Source: Clostridia bacterium (GTDB lineage: Bacteria > Bacillota > Clostridia > Oscillospirales > Acutalibacteraceae). Taken from it: a DNA stretch of 6,047 nt. The notes beneath the pieces were generated by a model that was given only the letters and a program-made list of their open reading frames with translations, had not been told where the DNA came from and ran no database searches. Both the position numbers and the translations under genes were made by a program. Every line of letters starts with the position of its first letter. The stretch's first letter is position 1. The DNA lies in NCBI GenBank assembly GCA_900770165.1, contig CAAGJJ010000091.1, forward strand, positions 1 through 6,047, written 5' to 3'. Below, one piece after another: positions 1-5,784 of the stretch.

Positions 1-105
1 CATTTTTTGTGCCGTCAAGGGTGGCGTCAGACTATCTCATCATAAAACATTTACAGTTTTCAATGTACAAAAGTGTCTTTTTGTTTTTTCATATGTCATT
101 TGACA
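1..105. other. non-coding left edge after the operon
   Basis: No supported gene. On the minus strand, just after gene 5, AGTGTC (107-102) and GACACT (77-72) could form a 6-bp stem with a 24-base loop followed by four T residues; this is too weak to call a terminator. Nested inside is TGTCA-TT-TGACA at 94-105. Bases 11-30 are about 70% GC, against 25-35% around them, and contain the near-repeat GCCGTCA (11-17) / GGCGTCA (23-29). This patch may be the edge of a different element that continues outside the window. Confidence 0.4.
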
Positions 106-1304
106 CTATCCTTTATTAAAAACAACATCAAATATTTCTTTAAATCGAATATCATATGTATGTCCAGAAACTATCTTTCCATATCCATTATCAGCAATCT
201 GCTGTCTTTCCTTTTCATGTCCAAGATAATATCTGCATTTTTTTATCATATCATCTAATGAATCATATAATACAACATCTTCTCCTGGCACAAATACATC
301 ATAAAAATCCGCCTGATAATTCGATAATAGAAAACCTCCTGACCCACATATATCCATTGCTCTCAATGGAATCCCCGACTTGATACTTCTGAGTGTTATA
401 TTGAGATTAATATTACTATTATTAAATACTATAGGCATGCACTCATAATAATCAACCGGTCCTTTAACATTAACGCCTTGTATGTACCTTTTTGAACAGT
501 TTGTATACAGATTAATTTCATACTGATTACCCAATTCTTTTCCAAGCATTTCCAAAGTTTCTTTCCTATCATCAGACGCCAGTTTCCTCGCTAGAAAATA
601 ATTAGCATACAGATATCTGACTGTTTCAACTCCCGTTGCACTTGGCTTTACAGGACAAGCTTTTTGCATATCATCAAGAATATTATCCGTTAACAATTCC
701 TCTAGAAAAAAACATCCATAAATATTACTCTGTGCTTTAATTACAGCATCAATATAACCTCTGGTATAGTCACTAATTCCCTCCAGCCTGTCAAAAAAAT
801 TATGTTTTTCATCATACAATGAACCAACAAATGAAATATCGCATGATAAAACATTCTTATCTCTTTCATCCACATTACTAGTTATTCGCTTCAATCTATC
901 AGTGTTAACAGCCAATGGCGCATAATATACAGTATTAATTCCTGCATTTTTAAATTCCTGATATTGTAATTTATCAAATATAAACACATAATTACATTTA
1001 TTAATTATAGTGTATGAATACAATAAAACCTGTGGATTATCATATATAAATGCTATATAAGGAATATTCCTTTTGTTACAATTATTGGATATTACAGGAC
1101 TATAATTAAAAGTAAATACACAATCATACTTTTCTCCATTGCATCCTTTATCAAATTCTGTATCAAATATTCTGTCAAATTCGTTACTAATATCTTCACG
1201 ATATAGTATAGTTTCTTTAATCTTATATTTATGTCCGTTTTTTCAAAGCACTCTTTTACATCTTCTATTCCAAAGTTATGATATTCAAATATCAATATAT
1301 TCAT
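106..1304 (-). pseudogene. CgeB-like glycosyltransferase with a one-base frameshift
   Basis: Translation from the ATG at 1304 gives MNILIFEYHNFGIEDVKECF and then drifts out of frame, ending at 1092 after 70 codons. Adding one A to the A6 tract at 1243-1238 joins it to the downstream frame and gives an uninterrupted 399-aa protein with all expected landmarks: PYIAFIYDNP at 82-91 (DUF3880-type), CDISFVGSLY further on, then INLNITL, SGIPLRAMD and FVPGED in the glycosyltransferase half. About half of the last 100 residues match the 380-aa protein encoded at 4546-5688. The downstream frame is closed by TGA directly at the A tract and has no ATG for roughly the next 190 codons; its first plausible alternative start is a TTG at 1023, so the C-terminal half has no good start of its own. 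Apart from this one base there is no decay. It could be a recent pseudogene, a phase-off allele, a low-level frameshifted product or a sequencing error. When intact it would be a GT-B transferase acting in the same pathway as the first gene of the operon. Confidence 0.83.
1238..1243 (-). other. A6 tract at the frameshift point
   Basis: In the coding strand the reading GAA AAA ACG GAC is out of frame, while GAA AAA AAC GGA CAT restores the protein as FEKNGHKYKI. The two frames meet exactly here, since the downstream frame has a TGA ending at the first A. One A is missing relative to the inferred intact gene. A ribosome that slipped back one base on AAA would also restore the frame, although the run is not set as a canonical X-XXY-YYZ heptamer. 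Confidence 0.75.
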
Positions 1305-1313
1305 GAAATTATT

Positions 1314-1967
1314 TCACCTTTTATATTCTTTAAGAAATATTTGCCTATATTTATCATAATTTTCCAGATTAAGTATTCCATCATCATGGAGGCACCATGG
1401 TTTATCCATATAAGGAACTACTACTTTATATCCTGCTCTATGAAATTCTTTGCTTTGTGATATGTCATAAAAATCCCATCCATCAAAAATATCTTCACGC
1501 CATTTTACATCATATTGTGTCGCAATAAATAGTCCATCAACTACTTCTACTTCTGTATATGGTTTGTTTTGCTTATCTGATGCAACAAATAGTTGTGTAC
1601 TTATAATGTTACTCGAATAAATTCTGCCTACTCTGTCACCATTCCATATACATCCATCCTTAGACAATTTCTCAGCTCCAACCATCCCAATCATGCCAAC
1701 TTCTGGATTGGAAAACACATCTAACATATCCTGTATAAAATCTGATTTCACTAAAAAAACATCCTGATGCATATATATTTTGTATTTAGCATCTGTAGCT
1801 ACCATTGCTGCATTGTATCCCTCTGTCATGGACTTTGCTTCTTTGATTGATATAACATCTATTTCATATCCATTTGGAATCACTAAATGATTGATATAAT
1901 ACAAACATTCTTCTTCATACATCTCATTATTGACACACATGATAAAACATATCTTTTTATCATTCAT
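1314..1967 (-). CDS. StrF-like GT-A glycosyltransferase (Glyco_tranf_2_5 type)
   Basis: Predicted cytoplasmic glycosyltransferase of 217 aa that resembles the family 2-related StrF-type group (Pfam Glyco_tranf_2_5). Evidence in order: the beta-strand start KKICFIMCVNN at 4-14; SMTEGYNAAM at 46-55, the usual nucleotide-contacting region; YMHQDVFL at 65-72, where HQD takes the place of the DxD metal site; MIGMVGAE at 92-99; VDGLFIAT at 143-150; FDGWDFYDISQS at 161-172, the acceptor/catalytic region of the family; and WCLHDDG at 191-197, whose H194 is a likely metal or catalytic residue. The length is close to a single catalytic domain, with no membrane helix, which suggests a soluble enzyme adding a sugar to a protein or nucleotide-linked acceptor. 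It is fourth in the operon and overlaps the TPR-like gene by eight bases. Sugar specificity cannot be read from the sequence. Confidence 0.82.
   Translation of the reverse strand: MNDKKICFIMCVNNEMYEEECLYYINHLVIPNGYEIDVISIKEAKSMTEGYNAAMVATDAKYKIYMHQDVFLVKSDFIQDMLDVFSNPEVGMIGMVGAEKLSKDGCIWNGDRVGRIYSSNIISTQLFVASDKQNKPYTEVEVVDGLFIATQYDVKWREDIFDGWDFYDISQSKEFHRAGYKVVVPYMDKPWCLHDDGILNLENYDKYRQIFLKEYKR
1315..1322 (-). promoter_or_regulatory. ribosome binding site of the second CgeB-like gene
   Basis: AAAAGGTG, extended by the A of the upstream TGA stop codon, pairs well with the 16S tail. It overlaps that stop and lies ten bases before the ATG at 1304-1302. An intact translation start argues that the broken gene below was functional recently or still is. 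Confidence 0.75.
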
Positions 1968-2583
1968 CCGAATACACCTTTCTTAACAACACTTCTGTGA
2001 TTCTACCCGGCTTCTCTATCGTTTCTAATAGTTTCTTTGCTGATTCAATATTCCCATATTGAATGCACATATCTGCTAACATACATACTATCTGCTCGTT
2101 CCCTGGTTCCTGATTGTTAGCATATCTTAATAATTGAAAGGCATATGTATCTAACATCTGTTTCTTATATACCTCACTTAATTTTATATACATAGAAATT
2201 TTATCTATTGAGCCAATCCTTATCATCTCTACTAAAAAAATCACAGAAAGCTTTTCATAATCAAGATACCTCATCAGCTCTTCAACAGCTTCATCATCGA
2301 ACATTAACTCAATACGCCACAATAGAAATTTACAATATGTAATTATTTGTATCAGTCTTTCTTTTGTTCTCCTGACAGACATAATATTATTTTTTATATG
2401 TTCATTATGTTCCTCACGATATATACATGTAACTATATATATATATCCTAACTCTGTATCCTCTGATGCATAATCCCTGATAAAATCTCTATCCTCATAT
2501 AATGCAACTAATTCATCTATTGACTGTCTGTTATGTTCATTCAGCAAATCAGTAACATATTGTTTATATTGTTGTTTATCCAT
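1960..2583 (-). CDS. hypothetical all-helical protein with TPR-like C-terminal repeat
   Basis: I do not recognise a named family for this 207-aa protein. It is predicted soluble and almost wholly alpha-helical, with no signal peptide or clear membrane segment. Residues about 146-189 read like one TPR unit and a half: YAFQLLRYANNQEPGNEQ, then VCMLADMCIQYGNIESAKKLL, with the A-x-x-x-G-x-x-x-x-A type spacing of helix pairs. TPR proteins usually act as protein-binding scaffolds, and TPR-like genes recur in glycosylation clusters, so an adaptor that holds the transferases or presents flagellin is a fair guess but no more. Its TGA stop overlaps the start of the next gene by eight bases (ATGAATGA), which implies translational coupling and similar amounts of the two proteins. 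It is very AT-rich and contains a 13-base TA tract at 2434-2446 coding for part of GYIYIVT. Confidence 0.72.
   Translation of the reverse strand: MDKQQYKQYVTDLLNEHNRQSIDELVALYEDRDFIRDYASEDTELGYIYIVTCIYREEHNEHIKNNIMSVRRTKERLIQIITYCKFLLWRIELMFDDEAVEELMRYLDYEKLSVIFLVEMIRIGSIDKISMYIKLSEVYKKQMLDTYAFQLLRYANNQEPGNEQIVCMLADMCIQYGNIESAKKLLETIEKPGRITEVLLRKVYSDE
1975..1981 (-). promoter_or_regulatory. ribosome binding site of the StrF-like glycosyltransferase gene
   Basis: AAAGGTG, complementary to the 16S tail, lies seven bases before the ATG at 1967-1965 and inside the final codons of the upstream gene. It supports the overlapping start. Confidence 0.75.
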
Positions 2584-2591
2584 GCATCTCT

Positions 2592-2597
2592 TCCTCT
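2592..2597 (-). promoter_or_regulatory. ribosome binding site of the TPR-like gene
   Basis: AGAGGA lies eight bases before the ATG at 2583-2581 and fills most of the 15-base gap after the methyltransferase stop at 2599. The close packing suggests translation follows on from the upstream gene. Confidence 0.75.
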
Positions 2598-2598
2598 A

Positions 2599-4521
2599 TT
2601 AGATTTGTTCCTTTATATCCTGATAGCTTGTAACTTGATTCTCTATTATACGCTTTTCTTTTTCACTGCTTTTTAGATATCTAACTATAAATTGTGGGAC
2701 TGCTGGAATATTATTAAGTATTGAATCATTTGATAATGAACTTACATATTCTATCATTCCTTTTATTCCATGCTTATCAATTACCTCATTGACTTTACAT
2801 TCTACTTCGTTTAATTTAATTTCTGTCATACTTCGATATAACATTGTAACATTATCAGCGATTGCCTTATTATCATTTTTTGACAATTTAGCATAATTAG
2901 AGCAGATATAGCCATCAAAAATTTCATTCATTATCTGTTCCCTTATTACTATATAATAATCTACATTGTCTTTCAATCCATAATATTCCATAACTTCATC
3001 AAACGAAACAATTGTATTTAAATACCTGTTTGACATATATAATTCTAATATATTGTAGTATAGCAAATAACTTGCTGGTATATTCTTAACACACCACTCC
3101 TGATCTATCCATTTAAACTTCCCCTCTTCATCTATAAAACAATTCTTATGAATCATATCAATATATGCATTCAACAATATTTTATCATCATGATTTAACT
3201 TTGGAGTGTTCGCGAAGTCGGAATTTGTAGATAATTCATTTGCTGTCTCAGAACTTCTTTTAATTTCATCATAGATTCTATCCCATAATCCATATATTTT
3301 CTCTTTGTTACCACTATCGTATGCCTCTATAAGAATATCTGTAAGCGGTTTCCCAGTTGCTCTTTCAATATACAAAATATTGCCATCTACCTGTGTTTTG
3401 CAGATATTAATCCCATGATTTGCTATATCATCATGATTAGTTTTAATCTGATACAGCAATGACCTACTTACATCTTCTGCCTTTTTGTAAAAGCCTTTTT
3501 CTTTTGAAAATGCTGTAATTAAGCTATATTTTGCTTTTCTAAACGGACTATCAACTGCATATGATACTCTACCAACTTCAATATTAGTTCCTGTACATTC
3601 TACCAGAAATGAATTTGCAAAGAATTCAAACACACCATTATCTACTAAATCCTTATAAAGGTGTTCTTCATCTGATATCATTGATTTATTATTAGGCTGA
3701 TAATAAGGAATCCAGTTATCAACTGATCCATTTAACGGGAGATAATCATCTGAGTATATAACCTGTGGCATCTTATAATCTGGCAACGGATAGTAAAAAA
3801 ATGTTTTATCAAACCCTGACTGTTTAATAATCTTTTCCAACTGCTTCTTAGAAAACGTTCTTGCAATATTGCTATATTTATAATCATTAATTCCATCAAA
3901 GGGTATTCCACTATGATCTTCTGGCGCTCCACACCAGTATTTCAATCCATATTTGTTTTCAATTGCTATAAGCAATTTTCCATCTGGCTTGAGTAATTTC
4001 TTAATTTTAACCAAAAAATCTTTAAACGGATTCTCAGATGATGTATAATTATTTTGATATTCTAACACGCCTATAAGAGTGATATAATCATATTTTTTAT
4101 CAAATTCGATATCATTTAGATTTCCAACAATTATCTCAAGGTTTTCATATGCCCTACATCTTAAGTATGTAGCGGTTGCTCTTCTTTTAGACAATTCAAC
4201 AGCTGTAACATTTGAGCATTTTTTACAGAGTAATTCTGTAATTGCTCCCATACCACAACCAATTTCAAGTACATCTGCATCTTCATTAAACGGATACCAG
4301 TTAAGCAAATTCTGTCTTATTCTAGTCAAATGATAAAAAACTGGCCATGAGTAGTTCTCATTTATGTATCTTTCATAGTCAGTTGTTTCATTTTTAGCAA
4401 TAATTTTAATAACCTCATCTTCTATATCCCCATCAGAGTACAAATCCTCTCCTTTGTAAAACTTTGTATTAAATTGGGGTTTTGGGTCAAATCCATTGTA
4501 TCCATATTTATTCAAATCCAT
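2599..4521 (-). CDS. SAM-dependent methyltransferase fused to a kinase-like domain
   Basis: Predicted cytoplasmic, 640 aa. Residues about 55-245 form a class I methyltransferase: motif I VLEIGCGMGAIT at 84-95, the acidic ribose-binding E109 in VTAVELSKR, motif IV-like DYITLIGVLEY at 145-155, and a conserved ENKYGLKYWCGAPEDHSG at 188-205 that recurs in methyltransferases of polysaccharide clusters. Residues about 320-545 look like a choline-kinase/aminoglycoside-phosphotransferase fold: FYKKA near 344-348 (possible ATP-binding lysine), YIERATGKPLTDIL at 384-397 (hinge-like), D455-x4-N460 as the catalytic loop spacing, and D473 in WIDQEW as the metal-binding aspartate. The last 90 residues are helical and highly charged. 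The methyltransferase assignment is firm; kinase activity is inferred from motif spacing only, and the usual catalytic-loop histidine is not evident. In context it probably methylates, and may phosphorylate, a sugar of the flagellin glycan or its precursor. Which atom is methylated is unknown. Confidence 0.85.
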   Translation of the reverse strand: MDLNKYGYNGFDPKPQFNTKFYKGEDLYSDGDIEDEVIKIIAKNETTDYERYINENYSWPVFYHLTRIRQNLLNWYPFNEDADVLEIGCGMGAITELLCKKCSNVTAVELSKRRATATYLRCRAYENLEIIVGNLNDIEFDKKYDYITLIGVLEYQNNYTSSENPFKDFLVKIKKLLKPDGKLLIAIENKYGLKYWCGAPEDHSGIPFDGINDYKYSNIARTFSKKQLEKIIKQSGFDKTFFYYPLPDYKMPQVIYSDDYLPLNGSVDNWIPYYQPNNKSMISDEEHLYKDLVDNGVFEFFANSFLVECTGTNIEVGRVSYAVDSPFRKAKYSLITAFSKEKGFYKKAEDVSRSLLYQIKTNHDDIANHGINICKTQVDGNILYIERATGKPLTDILIEAYDSGNKEKIYGLWDRIYDEIKRSSETANELSTNSDFANTPKLNHDDKILLNAYIDMIHKNCFIDEEGKFKWIDQEWCVKNIPASYLLYYNILELYMSNRYLNTIVSFDEVMEYYGLKDNVDYYIVIREQIMNEIFDGYICSNYAKLSKNDNKAIADNVTMLYRSMTEIKLNEVECKVNEVIDKHGIKGMIEYVSSLSNDSILNNIPAVPQFIVRYLKSSEKEKRIIENQVTSYQDIKEQI

Positions 4522-4527
4522 AGTATT

Positions 4528-4533
4528 CCTCCT
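4528..4533 (-). promoter_or_regulatory. strong ribosome binding site of the methyltransferase gene
   Basis: A perfect AGGAGG stands six bases before the ATG at 4521-4519, inside the 24-base gap after the preceding gene. It is the strongest site in the operon and fixes the start of the 640-aa protein. Confidence 0.88.
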
Positions 4534-4545
4534 GATATTTACACT

Positions 4546-5688
4546 TTAGATTTCTAACATTCTCTTTACCCTGTCTTCAAAATTAAATTTTGCACATATC
4601 TTTTTATATCCATTCTCTGCAATTTGTTTTCGTTGCTCTTCATGTTCCAGATAATATCTTACCTTATATACAAGATCTGGAATATCTTCATATATTTCAA
4701 TATCCTGACCCGGAACAAAATATTCATACAACTCAGGCTGCGCATTAGAAATAACAAACCCTCTGCAGGCCATAATATCAATCACTCTCAATGGAATCCC
4801 TGACTGGATAGTGCATAGTGACATATTAAGATTTATTCTACTTCTCGTAAACACTTCTGGCATTCTGTTGTAATAATCTGCGTATCCTTTGTAATTCACT
4901 TTATTAAGCTGCTCTGATCTATCACCAGAATACACATCCACATCAAATCTGTTCTGAAGCACAGAAAGTGCAGTGACACGCAATCTTCCAGTAATCTCTT
5001 TAGCAAGAGTATACGATAATTCCTCTTTTGTTACCATATATGTTCCATTGCTTTTTTTTAGAAAATCTTTATTTATACTGCCCATAGCATCAGAATCCAA
5101 CATCTCATCCACAATATATCCTTGTGGCATTACGATTTGTGCATCCATAACAGCTTCCAGGTATCCTCGATTATATTGACTTAATCCACCAGCTATATCA
5201 TAAAATTCAGATTTGTACAATTGTCCAAGAAAAGCCACATCCGATGTGTACTCTATATTATCAGATACAGTTTCACCTATTCCAAACACCTTCGGACTAG
5301 ATGCAAGTGGCAAATATCTGGCTCCCTCTACTCCTTCTCGTCTGTATGTGTCCGCCTGAACACGATCAAAGAAGTATATTGTGTTACATGCATTTTTCAG
5401 AGCATTTTTTCTTCTAATATGCAATGGTGAATCGTATACCCACGAAATATACTTTATCTTTCTGTTCTCACATATATCTGAAATTAATGGTAAAAAATTA
5501 ACTGATAATATCTTCGAATAATTTTCTTTTTCAATTTTCTTAATAAATCTATTAGAAAACGCAACATCTTTATCCCAATTTTTGGGAATATCATAGTAGG
5601 TATCATAATCTATATGCAATGCTTTAAGAGCATCCTCAATACCCCTTTGCATGAATGCATTCCATTGATAAAATAATATTTTCCCCAT
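4546..5688 (-). CDS. CgeB-like glycosyltransferase (DUF3880 + glycosyltransferase family 1-like C-terminus)
   Basis: Predicted cytoplasmic GT-B-fold glycosyltransferase of 380 aa, the usual size for CgeB-type proteins. Residues 1 to about 130 match the DUF3880-type N-terminal domain, with the characteristic YISWVYDSP at 80-88. A second half opens with DVAFLGQLY at 150-158. The C-terminal Glyco_trans_1_2-type region (about 265-375) carries INLNMSL at 285-291, SGIPLRVIDIMACRG at 296-310 and FVPGQD at 324-329, where nucleotide-sugar binding is expected in this family. There is no signal peptide or membrane segment. It is first in the five-gene operon, right after flagellin, so the likely role is transfer of sugar to flagellin or to a glycan on it; donor and acceptor are unknown. 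Roughly half of the C-terminal residues are identical to the last gene of the operon, so the two are paralogues. An A8 tract lies in its coding strand at 5059-5052. CgeB of Bacillus acts in spore maturation, but the context here argues against a spore role. Confidence 0.87.
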   Translation of the reverse strand: MGKILFYQWNAFMQRGIEDALKALHIDYDTYYDIPKNWDKDVAFSNRFIKKIEKENYSKILSVNFLPLISDICENRKIKYISWVYDSPLHIRRKNALKNACNTIYFFDRVQADTYRREGVEGARYLPLASSPKVFGIGETVSDNIEYTSDVAFLGQLYKSEFYDIAGGLSQYNRGYLEAVMDAQIVMPQGYIVDEMLDSDAMGSINKDFLKKSNGTYMVTKEELSYTLAKEITGRLRVTALSVLQNRFDVDVYSGDRSEQLNKVNYKGYADYYNRMPEVFTRSRINLNMSLCTIQSGIPLRVIDIMACRGFVISNAQPELYEYFVPGQDIEIYEDIPDLVYKVRYYLEHEEQRKQIAENGYKKICAKFNFEDRVKRMLEI

Positions 5689-5694
5689 AAATTG

Positions 5695-5698
5695 TCCT
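5695..5698 (-). promoter_or_regulatory. ribosome binding site of the first CgeB-like gene
   Basis: AGGA lies six bases upstream of the ATG at 5688-5686. It is a modest site compared with the AGGAGG of the next gene, and it supports the chosen start. The sequence between the terminator T-tract and this site is only 17 bases, too short to hold a whole promoter. Confidence 0.7.
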
Positions 5699-5715
5699 AG
5701 TCTTCAAACATTAAT

Positions 5716-5759
5716 AAAAAAGCTGATATCAAACAATCAGTAATTTGTTTGATATCAGC
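5716..5759 (-). terminator. rho-independent terminator of the flagellin gene
   Basis: Read on the minus strand, a perfect 15-bp stem (arms 5745-5759 and 5722-5736, GCTGATATCAAACAA and its complement) closes an 8-base loop and is followed at once by six T residues (5721-5716). It begins 25 bases after the flagellin stop codon. On the plus strand there is no T-run after the stem, so it acts only on leftward transcription. It separates the abundant flagellin message from the glycosyltransferase operon that starts 27 bases further on. Confidence 0.92.
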
Positions 5760-5784
5760 AAATAAACTTAATGTATCATATGTT

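Noticed and set aside
72..107. Inverted repeat AGTGTC/GACACT as an operon terminator
   Set aside because: Six base pairs with a 24-base loop and only four T residues; stability is too low to call.
73..383. Two short plus-strand open frames antisense to the end of the frameshifted transferase
   Set aside because: No ribosome binding site, and their composition simply mirrors the AT-rich gene on the other strand.
3732..3932. Open frame of 66 codons inside the methyltransferase gene on the same strand
   Set aside because: An alternate frame of a clear coding region, with no ribosome binding site or recognisable motif.
4973..5430. Two short plus-strand open frames antisense to the first CgeB-like gene
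   Set aside because: They lie wholly inside a well-supported gene, with no start signals or recognisable protein motifs.
5708..5736. TTGTTT, 17 bases, TAATGT on the minus strand as a promoter for the operon
   Set aside because: Only three of six matches in each box, and it overlaps the terminator stem and T-tract.
5752..5759. GCTGATAT on the minus strand resembling a sigma-D/sigma-28 -10 box
   Set aside because: It matches GCCGATAT well, but no TAAA-like -35 lies 14-16 bases upstream and the sequence is explained as a terminator arm.
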